This document shows, piece after piece, positions 12,180-24,429 of a stretch of 64,000 nt of DNA. The position numbers and the translations under genes are program-made. The notes below the pieces were generated by a model, which saw only the letters and a list, made by a program, of their open reading frames with translations, was not told the origin of the DNA and made no database searches. Source of the stretch: Macrotis lagotis (lineage: Eukaryota > Chordata > Mammalia > Peramelemorphia > Peramelidae); contig NC_133662.1 in NCBI RefSeq assembly GCF_037893015.1, positions 270,747,944 to 270,811,943 on the forward strand. The letters run 5' to 3'. Every line of letters begins with the position of its first letter. Position 1 is the stretch's first letter.

Positions 12180-13035
12180 CCAACTGAAATGATCCCCTCT
12201 GTGGGGAACGGTGATCTCCTGATCACTAACCCGAACCCTAACAAGCCAGTGACCTCTCCATCCTCACCCTTCTCACCTCCCTGCCCTTTGTGACTATTGA
12301 CCAAGCCCCCTTGTGAATAATCTCTTCCTCAGCTATGGCATGCCTCCTTCCTAGTTCTCTTTCTGCCTTTCTGATTACCCCTCAGTCTTCCACTGGCACT
12401 GCCCTTTGCTGGTCCATCCTCAGCCCGTCCTTAGCCCGTCTCCTAATCACCTACTGTCCCCAACTCTCTTGTTTTGAAACTTTTTCTCTTCTCTCCAATC
12501 TCCCTCTCGGGCATCTCAGGTTCTCATAAGTCCAATGATAACCTTTATGCAAATAATGCTTCCTCTAATTTCTCTTGATTAATATTTCTGAATCACCAAT
12601 TAACTATCACAAATGCCCCACTGGAAGGCAGATAAGTGGTGCAGTGGATAGAGCACTGGCCCTGGAGACAGGAGGACCTGAGTACAAAAAGTCCCACTGG
12701 AAGTCCAGTAAGCATCACAAAGTTAATGCATCCAAAACACCATTCATTACCTTTCTCCCCACCCCATCCTTCCTCTAATCACCCTGTTTTTGGAGGGCAC
12801 TGCCAACCTTCTGGTCTCCCTGCTTCCCAATTCTGACTCTTTCCCCTTCCTTAGAGACTCTGTCCATCAATTGCCAAATTATCTCCTCAGCCTCTCTAAC
12901 AACTTCACACAGAGACTCTCCAAACCTAGAAATGCATCCCTTCTTGCCTGGACTATGGAAATGCCTCCACTTAGTCTTGATGCTTCCAGTCTCTCTTACA
13001 AACTTTGTCTTCTTCAGATGTGGCCCCTGGGAAAG
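12180..13035 (+). mobile_element. L2-type LINE remnant, interrupted by a SINE
   Basis: The 12180-12627 and 12693-13035 parts carry L2-like blocks (CATCCTCAGCCCGTCCTTAG; GCATCCAAAACACCATTCAT; CTTGCCTGGACTATGGAAAT) in the order expected for ORF2 3' sequence. The 65-bp SINE at 12628 splits it. Confidence 0.65.
12628..12692 (+). mobile_element. Truncated SINE (tRNA head only), inserted into an L2 remnant
   Basis: The 65-bp element reads GCAGATAAGTGGTGCAGTGG to GACCTGAGTACAAAAA and lacks the CORE region. An 11-bp perfect duplication, CCCACTGGAAG, flanks it (12617-12627 and 12693-12703), so it inserted in this short form. Confidence 0.85.
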
Positions 13036-13491
13036 GGTTGAGGGTCAGAAGCATTATTTGAGGGGAGAATGAGCATATTAAGGCTAGTGGTCGCCCAAAT
13101 CAGAGGACAGACTGCCATGCCCCACGTATATTCTACTTCTCTTTGCGCAAGGAGGCTGTCCTCATCAAGAGGGTCACCGATCTTCCAGGATGCCCTTTCT
13201 TCCCTGTCTGCAAATAATGGAATTAGAGCAGGTAGAGAAAACCCAGAGTCCCATCCAATTGTCATGAAGGCGTGCACTTTCTAATCAAATTTGCAATTTT
13301 ACAAATTGCCTTTACTTGGAGGACTGCCTTCAGAAATACAATTCTTAAGGGAAAATCCAGACTCAATCAAGGCTAAAACTTGACAAGATGAGCCTGACCA
13401 GCCACTGCCACCCCCCCCCCCCAGTCTTTATTCTAATCTTTGTTTTGAACTGCCCATGACAAGGATTTTTTCTTCATAGCCCTGGTTAGCA

Positions 13492-13598
13492 GTGGTGGTG
13501 ATGGGGATGGTGATGGTGATGGGGATGGGGATGGGGATGGGGATGAGGGTGGGGATGGGGAGGGGGAGGGGGAGGGGTGGGCAGGTGGTAGTGGTGGT
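13492..13598 (+). repeat. (GATGGG)n / GGGGA minisatellite, G-quadruplex-prone
   Basis: Repeated GGGGAT units (13502-13560) pass into GGGGA units (13558-13577) and then GGTGGT. Runs of four or more G spaced by two bases give strong G4 potential on the plus strand. Confidence 0.95.
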
Positions 13599-14679
13599 GG
13601 TGGTGACTTTCTCACACTCTTTTTCCAACTCCAAGAATCTAGGCCTCATTGTAGAGCAGTCCATGACAATGCCATTTTGACAGGCATCATTTTGAAGGGC
13701 ATCATTTGCGTTCTGAGGGCGAATTTGGCTCTTTTGCTGTAACTGTTTCTCTATTTTGGCATCATACTTTCAATCCGACTTTCTTTTTTCACTTCAGTGC
13801 CACTGAGCCAGTCTCACTGGGAACTTGAATGATCTTTGAAATACAGTCCTCTACCAACAGCCACAGCAATACTCCTAAAGGTCACTGAGTGTGCTCTTTA
13901 AGGGTGGCAGTTCTGGCATGTTTCCATGGTGGAGTATTCCTTCTCCAAAAAAGAATCCAAGGCACCACAAAAGATCAATCTGAATCTGTGGTAGGTCCCG
14001 ATTACAGCACTCAACTGACAGAACTAGTAAAGTGGCAGGTTGGGGGTGGGGTCAGAGGGAATCTGACTTCAGTTGGTTCTGGGCAGAGGCCAAACCAGCC
14101 CACTGGCAATGGAAGCACCATCACTGCTACCACCTAATGAAACCATCTCCAAATGGTTGTTTGTCCCACCCCTGCATCAGCATCTTCCATGGGAGCCCTG
14201 AATTGGGGACCTCGCTGGCCCTCTGGTCCAGTCCATGGCTGAATAAAGACCCCCCCCTTTGGACTGGACAAGTTTTCAGCTACTTTGTAGAGCTCTCCAT
14301 GATGGGAAGCCCATTCTACTTTGCATGCCTCGCTGCCGGTTTTCCCTAGCATTGTCCATATTCTTCCAGACTGCCCCTCATCCCTGGATTGCCCCACTTC
14401 CTCATCTCTCCATCTTAGAACCCCCCCCACTTCATTCAAAGCTCAGTTCATGGGCTGACTCCTACAGAGGGCATCAGAAAGGGCCTCTCCAGTGGTCAGC
14501 TTCTGACTCCAATGACCAGGTTAAGATGGGGGATTTTGCCCTCTCCCTCCTCCCAAAATAGAAGCTCCCTGGGGTGGGGGGGGTTATTTTTCATTTTGCC
14601 AGTTCCTGGTGCATGGCAGTTTAACGAATGCTGTTGGATTGGACTGACCTGGGATTGAATCTGGAGATGCCCCTTCACT

Positions 14680-17600
14680 GCTTCTGCTTCAGACCCTGAG
14701 GCCAAAACAAAACGAATCCCCTCCCCAAGCCCATCGTACACCCACCATCTACAAGAAGAACTTTATTAATGAAATGGAACCAAATGCAATCAGCCGCTTG
14801 TCTAGAGCTTCCCTGGCCTCTGCTCAGGGCCTCTCCATCACTGCCCAAGGCCAGTTCTTTGGGTAGCAGAGGCCGGTGCCACCCTGTGCCACTCTGCCAC
14901 CCCAAGACGGTTCCCCAGGATCCCACCCATGCCCAAGCCCAGGGCTCCCCAAGATGCCCAGACCAACCAGACTGGCTTGGCCAAGCCAGCAGGAGGGGTT
15001 TGTAGGAGCGTGGTGTGAGCACCACCTGGTGGGAGCCCGGGGAACACGCCCCCTTTCTACAGGAGGGCCCGGGTCTCCTGGGCACCTCAAGCGAGCAGCC
15101 TAAGGCTTGCTCTCTCTGCTTTGGCTTTCTTGTGCCGAGCATCCCTGAAGCAGAGCACACCTGCCCAAGTCACCTGCCATGTGGACCCAAAGAGGCCCTG
15201 CTCACAAAGAGGCCCACATTCCCTGCAGGGACCTGGGTGGGGTGGAGGGCTTGTAAGCCCAGACTTGGATGGGGGATGACATTTCCAGGGCTGCCAGTGC
15301 CAGAGAACCGGGGAGGCAGGGGAGTTGTCTCCTCCAGGCCCCGAGGCAAACCCTCCCTGGACTCTGGAGACTAGGGGCTGCCTCTTGATTTTCTCTAGGT
15401 CTTCACACTTAGGGTGTCTGGCAAACAGTAGGTGCTTAATAAATGTTAACTGCTTCCAGACCCAGTGCTCTTCATACTGTGGGACCCTTTGGAGACTTGG
15501 CTTCATCTGTTCCAGACAGCAATGAGGGAATTCCAGGCTTGCTCAGTGTTTATCCGAGGCTGGCCCCTCTGCTGCTCCCCCAGATTGAGCCAGGGTGGGG
15601 CCCATTGGCCTGGAAAACAGCCCTGGTTGGCAGGAAGAGCTTTGTAGGGCTGGGGGCAGGTGGGGGGCATTGGGCGTGAAAAGCTTTGCCTTGTCGGGAT
15701 TTTCTTTTCTTGCATTTTCATTTGGGCCCCATTCTTAAGCGGATGCCCTGCTGTGGGTGCCACCTTGGTGAGAGCTGATGAACAGGGCAACCTCGACCCA
15801 ATCCGGCTAGGTGGCAGCAGGTGGCCTTCAGGGGTGCTTCTTGATAGAGAAGGGGCTGATGGGAGAATGGCCTGGCAGGCCGTGCTAGCCACTGGCGGGG
15901 TGCACTCTGGAGTCTAATGGTGGGACCACCCTGACCACCTCGTCACCTTTGCTTGGCCTCAGTCTCGCCCTCTGTTGACCTGATGGGTTTGAACTCAGCA
16001 CCAGCTCCAAATATAGGATCCTGTGTGATGAGAACCCGGGCTGAGAGGGTTGGGGTGGGGGGCGCTGGATGCTGACAAGGATCCTGCAGAAATAGGACTG
16101 GCCAACCTGGGTGAATGAGGAGAAGGGAGGCGGGACCCGGGGCATCCCTCCAGGAGGGGAGGAGGACTGCTGAAGCAGCAGGGCAGATAGCGCCCCAATC
16201 TGCCATGCTCCATCCACTTGAGGCAGATCGGGAGTCTCCACTGGCCTCTCGTGTGCCCTGGGCATGAAGCCAGGCAGCCCGCAGGCTACAAGAAGCGGTC
16301 ACTAAGACACCACAGTAAAATTGCAGTGGATTACAAAAAGAAAGATGGGGGGCACCTCCCAGCCCCTCCCCAGTCATCCTCTTCCAGGGTCGTGGCAGGG
16401 TTTCCTGGCAGCTCCCGTGCACGGCCTTGGCCCCAGGAGGCCTCACTTCTGGCCTGCACAGGCGACCAGAAGGATGGCCTTGAGAGCAGAGGAAGAGAGG
16501 AAGGCTCTCCAGGTTGGCCACGCAGCCTTTTCCCGGAATTCGGCTGCCAGCATTGTGCCCTTGGGCACAAACCAAAGCCGGGTAGGCAGCTTCCAGGAAA
16601 GGCACATCTTTCTGGGTGATGGTTTTGTCGGAAGGTTTTGTACCAGCTGTACGGGGTGGGGGGCTGGGGGGAAGAAGTCACCCCCTCCTCCCCATTCTCG
16701 CCAAGCCTGGGGGACAAGCAGAGCCTCCCAGAATGACTCCCTACCCCACCCCTCACCTCTCCTCGGACCCCTCCCCCAAAAACCTATTCTTGGGATCATA
16801 GGGCCAACTTCATGGATGACCCTCTGGGAAACCCATGAAGACTTCCCCAGAAGCCTTGGCTGCCCAGCTCTAGGCTTTTCTATTTTGGGGTCCCACAGCT
16901 CTTCACTGGGGCTCCATGGCCTTTGTTTTCTACCAATCTGATCACTGCACACTACAACAGTAACTTGTCTCCTTTGTGGATTTACAACCATTCTCCTCAG
17001 AAGGGGCTCCTGGCTGTAGAGAGTCCAAAAGGGTGGGAGGCCCAGAAACTGTAACTCCCCTGGAAAAGGCAGAGAAGGAGCCCCCACTGTCCCCAGCCAG
17101 GGCCTGGCTTTACCTGGAAGCTTCTGAAGGGCATGACCCCTGGGAAGTGGGTATGATGGAGGGGGGACCAGTGTGCAAGCTATAGCAGAAGCTGGAGGGG
17201 TCAAAGGAGAGAAAATGGCATCTGTATGGAAGGTGCCCATGCTGTTCTGGGGTGAGGCTCCTGGCAAGGCTGTGCCCATGGTGGACCGGAGGCAGGGCTG
17301 AGTCGAGAAAGCTGCATGGAGGGTAATGAGCCCAGAAATCAGGTAGTTACCCCAATGAGGAGCCCCCCAGAGACCAGAAATGGAACAGTAGGGGAGAGGG
17401 AGGGGGCTGGGCTGGGGGCATATGCCAGGAAGCCTCCAGGGCACTGCTACCATCCTCATGACACATGAGCTGGCAGTGACAGAGCCCCAGGTGGAGCAGC
17501 TCTGGAGGGAGCCTTGTTCATGGAAACCCTCAGGGACCCAAGCCTGACTGTCTCCATCACACCATGCCCATGGGCAGGGCCAACACAAGGAAGAGTTCAT

Positions 17601-18060
17601 TGGAGGCATCCTTCAGAGCCCGGCGCCATGAGCAGCCCGTGAGTGCCCAGGCAAGGCCTTCTGCCATTTTCCCTATTTAAATACTTCATGCTTTCTGAGA
17701 AAGTGGACTTCTCCTTCTTTGTTCCTGGCTTGGAAATGGGTCCCTTCATCCACCACCCCCCCTTGGGCGTTGTCTCTGCCTTAAAGTATAAGTTCCTCAA
17801 GGGCAGCAGCTCATCCTCTTTTTGCTTAGAACTCAGGTTTAGTCTAAGGCTGGAAGCCACTGAGGGCTTCATTAACACCCCCATCCAGCTCCCATACACC
17901 TGGGTACTGCCCTCTGGGCTCAAGCAGCTGGCAAGATCCCTGGCACTAGGTCTGGTGCCCCAGGACCTGGTGACCTTGGACAAGATCCACCCATCTCCTT
18001 GCACCTCAACCCCATCTGTAAAAGGAGGAAAGTTGGATTGCAGAGTGGCCGACATCCCTT
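14680..18060. other. GC-rich block with overlapping long open frames; no gene recognised
   Basis: GC content is higher than its surroundings. Several frames are open at once on both strands: minus 16443-17609 (388 codons), minus 15943-16605, plus 16321-16941. The peptides are rich in Pro, Trp, Gly and Ser, with no domain I recognise. AATAAA signals on the minus strand at 14762-14767 and 18340-18345 could end minus-strand transcripts. A lncRNA or lineage-specific gene cannot be excluded, but composition alone could explain this. L2 termini lie at 15400 and 17785. Confidence 0.4.
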
Positions 18061-18235
18061 CTGTCTCTGCACAATGGGTAGAGTTCAAATCCTGCCTCAG
18101 CCCCTGACTAGCTCCAGGTCCCTCCCTCACCAAGGTATTCAGTGCTCCCAGCCTCAGTTTCCTCATCTGTAAAATGTTTTAACAGGGTTATTATGAAGAT
18201 CACATGAGACAACACATGTCCTTAGCAAACCCAAA
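18060..18235 (+). mobile_element. MIR/Mar1-type SINE
   Basis: GAGTTCAAATCCTGCCTCAG, CAGCCTCAGTTTCCTCATCT and GTAAAATG, then GGGTTATTATGAAGATCACA, are diagnostic MIR-like blocks in order. The 189-codon minus-strand frame at 17597-18166 begins inside it and is therefore not a gene. Confidence 0.75.
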
Positions 18236-18239
18236 GTAC

Positions 18240-18288
18240 ACATCATCATCATCATCCTCCTCCTCCTCCTCCTCATCCTCATCATTCT
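18240..18288 (+). repeat. (CAT)n / (TCC)n trinucleotide repeat
   Basis: About five ATC units, six TCC units, then two ATC units, directly after the MIR element at 18060. Confidence 0.92.
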
Positions 18289-19939
18289 AAATCTGAGAGA
18301 ATGCCTCTTACAAGTCAGCTCTTCCAACACCCAAAGAGCTTTATTAAACTCCTGCCCTCCCCCACCAGCTGAGTGTTTTCTCCTCTGGTCCCTGGGCCCA
18401 TCCCACCCCACCTTCTCTCCAGGACCCTCCTGAGCCTGGCATCCACTCCTTAGCATGCCCTTCCTCCAACAAGTCTCCCCCAGAACTGAGCCCAAGCCTC
18501 CAGATGGGTCCAACCAGGGCCAGATACTCAAAGCCCCCTGAGCTTTGGCCCCTGGCCCAGGGTAGGTTTCCATAGTTCCAAGACGGCAAATGGGGAACAT
18601 ACCCTGGGTTCCCGGTCAAATGTAAGCACAGCAGGAAGTCATTGGCTTTTCCTCCTTCCAAATTGCGTCAGAAGCCCTCTCCCCACAGACGATGGGCAGG
18701 TGGCTCTGAGAGACACATGTTTGGCCAGGGATAACAAGCCCTGGGCTTCCAGCTGAGGGCAGGGGCCAGGAGGCTTCGGCTGGCACTGCCTAGGACACCT
18801 AGGCTTACCTGGGATGGCCTCCCAGCTGGGTCATCACCTCTCCATAATGCTCAGCAGATCTTTCCATGGTGCTTTCTGGGGTGGTCTCAGACCCTTGGAG
18901 CTCCTGGGCTTCAGAGGCCTCTCATTCCTGGAGACCTACCCCTCCTCCTCATTCCTGCTTCAGGGTGCTCATCAATTAATGCCACACCTATTTTCTGGAT
19001 GTTCCCATGCTGCAGGCTTGGACCCTTCTGTGTCCTGATTCCCCCATCAACCCCTAGTGTCCATTTGCCTGAGACATCAGAAAATTGTGGCTGGAGGGAG
19101 CCCAGAGGCCATCATCTGATAGGGGCTCATCTAGAAGACCCCCTTGGGCAGTCCACTCCACTTGGGGTCTGCACTTCCCACTGGGGAGACTTTCTTGACT
19201 TCAAGCCTAAATCACCTTTTACATGACTTTTCCCTATTCCTCCTGGTCCCACTCCCCCAGGGACAAGCATAAAGATCAATCCCACCCATAACAGATGGAC
19301 CTCCAGACATTCCCAGTTTCTTCAAATAAAGGACAGCTTCCAATGGCCAGGAGCTGGCCTCAGGGTCTGGTGCCCCCCTTAGAAACCTAAGGCCTTCAAC
19401 AGCCTCTGGAGCTCTGAGAGGAGGATGAGGAGGGCCTGGGGCAGCTGGCCAGGCCATGTCTGAGGGCAGCCTCTCCCCAGAGCCCAGCTGACCCCCTCCT
19501 GCTCTTCCCATCTCCCCCAAGTTCCAGCGGTGAATGGCAGACAGGCAAAGGAGGCCCCTTTTCTTTCCTGCTCCAGTCCCTCACTTCTCTCTCAAATCAT
19601 GTCTTCTCTAGTTTTTGCATCACCCAGAACCTAATGGGCAGAACTCTTGGGGCATGAGCTTGGGACCTTGACAAAAGCTGGGTTGACTGAGTGTCCTCCC
19701 TTTCTGAATGTAGACTGTTCTTGGGAACCACAAGATGAAGATGATGGTCAATCTTCTACTGTGGATAGGAGTGAGCAAACCACCCCCTTGGCCAAATCTA
19801 GCCCAGCCCAGCCCAGGCTGGGGGACCTGGGAATGGGTTTTAGGTTTTACAATAGAGTAGCATTTTGAGTCAACAAAATATTCTGACTTCATGAGCTGTA
19901 AACAGACCAAAGGCCCTAGTTTGCCAGCTCAGCTTAGGA

Positions 19940-20440
19940 TCATCATCAGAAAATACCGATAAAAATAACTGACGTTGAGTGAAGCGAGCAGAACCAGGAG
20001 CACATTGCAACATTGCAACAGCAATATTGGGTGATGAGCAACTAAGATGGACACGGCTCCTCTCAGTGATCCAGGGATGATGGACAATTCTGAGGGACCG
20101 GCTTGGACAATGCCATTCACACCCAGTGAGGAATCCATGGAGTCTGAATGCAGAGGAAAGCAGACTACTTTCATTTTTAAAACTTTACATTCTTTCTTTC
20201 TCATGGGTTTTTTCCTCCCTTTAATTCTGATTCTTCTTTCACAATATGACTAATAGAGAAATGTTAAAGATGATTGTGTGTGTACAAAATATATCAGATT
20301 ACTCACTGCCATGGGAAGGGGGGACGAAAGAGAGGGAGGTAGAAAAATGTGGAAGTCAAAAGCTTACAGAAAGGTGAATGTGGAAAACTATCTTTGCATA
20401 GGATTGACAAATTAAAATAACATTAAGAATAATTGCTGCT
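19940..20440 (+). mobile_element. L1 3' end remnant
   Basis: TGAGTGAAGCGAGCAGAACC, then GGGTGATGAGCAACTAAGAT, CAATATGACTAATAGAGAAA and a purine-rich GGGGGGACGAAAGAGAGGGA, ending in AAATTAAAATAACATTAAG, matches the 3' UTR order of marsupial L1. Confidence 0.8.
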
Positions 20441-20514
20441 TTTATAGTATTTTTAGGTTTGCACTTTCCATGAATCATCTCACTTGAATTTAGTAATAAC
20501 GAACCCCATGAACT

Positions 20515-20680
20515 CGGTGCTGTTATTCTTCCCATTTCCCAAAGGAAGCCACCTGAGGCCCAAGGAGAGGGGCTTGTCCAGTATCACCTAGCCACCACAT
20601 AGCGTCAGAGGTGCGTGGAACTGGCCTCCATAACGCCCACTTCAGGTGCAGAGTTCTCACCATTTTATCATTGCCTCTCC
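20515..20680 (-). mobile_element. MIR fragment
   Basis: TTCCCATTTCCCAAAGGAAG, then GGAGAGGGGCTTGTCCAGTA, fits a reversed MIR core, followed by decayed head sequence. Confidence 0.5.
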
Positions 20681-21321
20681 CAAAGAGTGAACAAGGGCAG
20701 CCCACATGAATGAGGAGCAACCAACCCAAGTGGAGAGGAGAGCGCTGCTCCCCCAATGGTGGAGAGAAGCTCCAACTCCAAGTCACCAAGGACAAGGGTG
20801 GTCCGTCTAAAACCACTTGTCACTCCGTCCTGTTGAGGAGGTCCTCTGAGGATAAAGGATGGACTGTCAAATGGGTGTGAGGATAACCACATTGGATAGT
20901 TAATGCCGACTGAAATGCTAGTTTTTTCAGTCCTTTCCTTCTCAAAAACTCCACCTTCCTGTTCAGGACTTACACTGAGTTCTCAGAGCAGCTGCCCGGG
21001 ATGGGGAAGGGTCCTCTGGGGCCAGTGAGGGAGCTCAGGGAAGAGCTGGTGGTCTTCAGTCATCTGAAGGGGAATCACTGGGGAACATCTGGGCCCAGTG
21101 AGCAAAGGCAGGCATGATGGCAGAGGGTAGGCATCTCAAAGATGCCAATTTTGACTGATATATGAAATTCAAAGCAGTGAGAATTCTGCATGCTTGGCAT
21201 CTCCAAGTGCTCGCTGGATAGCCAGGGACACCAGGAAGGAGATTGTTTCTCAGGCACCAAATGGTCTCTTTTCAGCTCGGAGGTTCTAGGAGGTTCTAGG
21301 CCTTGGTCTCCAGCTTGTATT

Positions 21322-21477
21322 GTTTTTATTTTTTATTTTTGCAAGGCAATGGGGTTAAGTGGCTTGCCCAAGGCCACACAGCTAGGTAATTATTAAGTGT
21401 CTGAGGTCAGATTTGAACCCAGGTACTCCTGACTCTAAGGCCGGTGCTCTATCCACTGTGCCACCTAGCCGCCCCTC
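21322..21477 (-). mobile_element. Marsupial CORE-SINE, reverse orientation
   Basis: The plus strand reads the SINE backwards, from a T-rich tail through GCAAGGCAATGGGGTTAAGT and AGCTAGGTAATTATTAAG to CCACCTAGCCGCCCC. The flanks CAGCTTGTATT and CGGCTTATATT form an imperfect target-site duplication. Confidence 0.93.
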
Positions 21478-21639
21478 CGGCTTATATTCTAAGCAGGCTT
21501 CTGGAGTGGCATTGCCAGGAAAGCAGAGCCATGACAAGGAAGAGACTGGGGGGAAATTCACCTGTCGTTGCCCATTTCCACTCCCTTTCCACGGGAGTCT
21601 ACTCATGAAAGTAAACAATCCCCACCCCACCAGATACAT

Positions 21640-21960
21640 GTGGATGGGAATGCTCCTGCCAACCGGGAGCTTTCAGCTCCTTCAAACCATTTCTGTCTGG
21701 GTTAAAAACTCCATTAGAATGGATTTATTCCTTCTGCTCAGGAACTCAGAGCTGAGCCGCCGGATCTGGCCCGACCAAATGCATCCGAGCTCTCCCAGAC
21801 TAACCACAGAATGCTGGGAGTGGAGAATGATTAATTCATGTTGGGAAGCCGCTTTGAACACGAAAGCCCTAAGCAGCGCCTCCCTGCCTTGGTGCCGGAG
21901 CCTCCTCACTCTGTGGAAGGTGGTCGAGGTCGCCTATCTCTCAAGAAGCTTTGCCTTTCC
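21640..21960. promoter_or_regulatory. Candidate conserved non-coding element
   Basis: Repeat-free between two SINEs, with unusual retained CpGs (GAGCCGCCGG; GCATCCGAGC) next to homeobox-like words (AATGATTAATTCATG). The mix is typical of deeply conserved developmental enhancers, but this is a guess from texture. Confidence 0.3.
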
Positions 21961-22137
21961 CACCACATGGTTGGGGTCATTCTGCTTTGGCCATGAGTCA
22001 CATGCAACACATTTCTCAATTATGCTTCATCTTCATGTTTCATATCATGCTAGGAGGAAGCCTCAGAAGTCACAGAGCATCTAAGCTCACACCTCATTTT
22101 TTAAGACAAAAGACCCTTCCAAGAGAAGAAGGGCCTG

Positions 22138-22205
22138 GGGGCAGCTGGGTGGCACAGTGAATAGAGTGCTGGAGTCAGGAGGACCTGAGTTCAAATCCAA
22201 CTCCC
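22138..22205 (+). mobile_element. SINE fragment (head only)
   Basis: GGGGGCAGCTGGGTGGCACA through GAGTTCAAATCCAACTCCC matches the tRNA-like head of the local SINE family. The CORE part is missing. Confidence 0.85.
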
Positions 22206-22209
22206 TTCT

Positions 22210-23210
22210 GAAGAGCATTCCTTAAAAAGAGTGCGATGGGGAAATCAGGCCAGAGCTTGAGGGGTGGATACTTCCCTCCAGACTCTGCTCCACTGGGGCA
22301 ACCAAGAAAAATGGAAGTATAGCCAAAAAAGTGTAAATTGAGGTCTCACTCCCTTCCCCCACACCTTTACTGAGACCAGATCTTTCTTCAAACGGCTGCC
22401 CGGGTGTCAGGAGCACCTTGATGGGTCCATCCATTGGCTGTTTGCTCCCTCAATCTTCAGTTTGACAGCATGTGAAGGAAGAACTCTTATTTCTAACTCA
22501 CCTAAGCTCCCTCTGTGAGAAAAAGCAGCCCTACTCAAGATGTGTCAGGTCCCCAAATGGTGTGTTGTGCGCCACCCCCACCCCCAGCCCTCACCACACA
22601 AATTCATTATTTTCAAGAAACCAAAATCACAGGAGCTAATGAAGTTTCCTTCAGGCCACCAGATTTTTTAACCAAGGGATTTGTTCCACATTCTATATTA
22701 GAAGGGGAAAGCATTCCATTTCCAAGCTCGTCAGGGATCTTGTAGGTAGCAGCTAACAGCTAGCTCTGGGCAGGACAGATGGACAAAGGATGCCTCTCCA
22801 TACTCATGGAATCAGTCTTGTGGTTTTTACCAAACACCCCTCTAGCCCTCTGAATGCATCCATCCTGGTCTTGAGTATTGTGAGCAAAGTAACGAGAGGG
22901 CCAATAATGTCTTTTCTGATGAACATTTAAAATGTCCACAGAGGCATCATCTGACACCTTTCCACAGAGAGCAGCCAAGACAGGACTTCCTAGACACTCA
23001 GCCATCAAGCTGCTCAAACCAAGGGGGTGAAGCATATTTCACTGAGCAGAAAGCGAGCCCTGAGGTATTTTTAAATGTGATTTTTACACTGTCTTCATTC
23101 AACAGAGCTGTTTTTATGAAGTTAGGAAATCACAAATTCTAAGAATTCTATGCAATACAGAAAGCTATTTTGGAAAGTTATATTGGAGGGAAAATCTGAA
23201 TTTTTATCAA
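22210..23210. other. Unique sequence, partly AT-rich
   Basis: No repeat or gene seen. 22600-22720 and 23040-23210 are AT-rich with words such as AATTCATTATTTTC and TATTTTTAAATGTG. 23394-24430 is also unique. Confidence 0.3.
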
Positions 23211-23224
23211 GACAGATTCACTAC

Positions 23225-23380
23225 TGGGGCGGCTAGGTGGCACAGTGAATAGAGCACCGGCCTTGCAGTCAGGAGTACCTGGGTTCAAATCCAGCCTCAG
23301 ACACTTAATCATTACCTAGCTGTGTGGCCTTGGGCAAGTCACTTAACCCCATTGCCTTGAAAAATCTAAAAAACAATAAA
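23225..23380 (+). mobile_element. Marsupial CORE-SINE, full length, with perfect target-site duplication
   Basis: The copy is intact from GGGGCGGCTAGGTGGCACAG to CCCCATTGCCTTG and an A-rich tail. The 13-bp duplication ACAGATTCACTAC lies at 23212-23224 and 23381-23393 without mismatch, suggesting a fairly recent insertion. Confidence 0.95.
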
Positions 23381-24429
23381 ACAGATTCACTACCCAGTTA
23401 CTTCTTTTTCTGTCCTAGGGTGTGCCCACAGCAAATTGGACTGGACTTACAGGAAATAGGACATGGCCACCTTTGACCTGTCATCCCAACTGGGCTCCTG
23501 GAAAAGCGGCAGTCATTGGGCCCACTTGGCTCCAGAATGGATGCTGTCCACAGGCCATCACACTCTTCACGAAGAAGCTGGCAAGTTGAATCTCATGAGA
23601 CGTCCGGTTCTATGGCCACAGAGACACATACTAGCCACGCTTTACTGATGTGGCTCCAGCAGGTTCCATTGAACAAATCTCATAGAGTGGACACCAGGGC
23701 TAAGCCATACTTTAAATATACCTTCCTAAAACTGTGTGCTGTTTGATATTTTCAAGTCATCCCTTGAAACTACTCAGGTAGGGGACAGATTATTTCGAAG
23801 ATGTACTTGCTCTCTAAATCTAAAAGGAAGGGCATCTGAGAAACAATGATCCTGTTGTCCGGGTCAGGGGGGAAGCAGGGAGGCATCTGTAGTCTAGCGT
23901 TCAGGTTGCGGCAGGCCATTGTTTTCCTGAGGGGAGGCAGCCTTGGAGCTATTATTTCATCAGGTTATGAACTTACAGGCAAGAGACTCCTCCACAGGTG
24001 AAGCATCTAACTGTCCTCGACCTCCCATCTTCGAGCTCCTTTGGGCCCTGAGAGGCAGCAGCTTCCTAGGGTCCCAGCTGGCATGGGTCAGAGAAGCCTG
24101 AAGGCCGCATCATCCTGACTCCAAGACATTCTAATGGGTCACATTTGCCACTGTGATTTTTGTAGAGATTTTAAAAACTTGGAAAAGTATTTATTTCAAA
24201 TGTTTTTTTGTTCTCACATAAAAATATTTTTATTGAATTGAATCCTCTTCATTACATGCCAAAGAAACAGAGAATGAAAATGTAGGAGATCCCTCCTACT
24301 ACATTCAAAAGCAAGACAGCAGAACTACCTGGAGAGCAGTTTTAACACTCAACACCTGGCAGCCAAGACGGGAATGCAAGCTTGGGCTGCATGTAGAAAG
24401 ACAAGGGATGATGGCATTCAAGAATGTAT

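Noticed and set aside
16443..17609. 388-codon minus-strand frame as a protein-coding gene
   Set aside because: No recognised domain, compositional bias, and neighbouring frames on both strands are also open. Kept only as a finding.
17597..18166. 189-codon minus-strand frame
   Set aside because: It starts inside a MIR element and crosses an L2 terminus.
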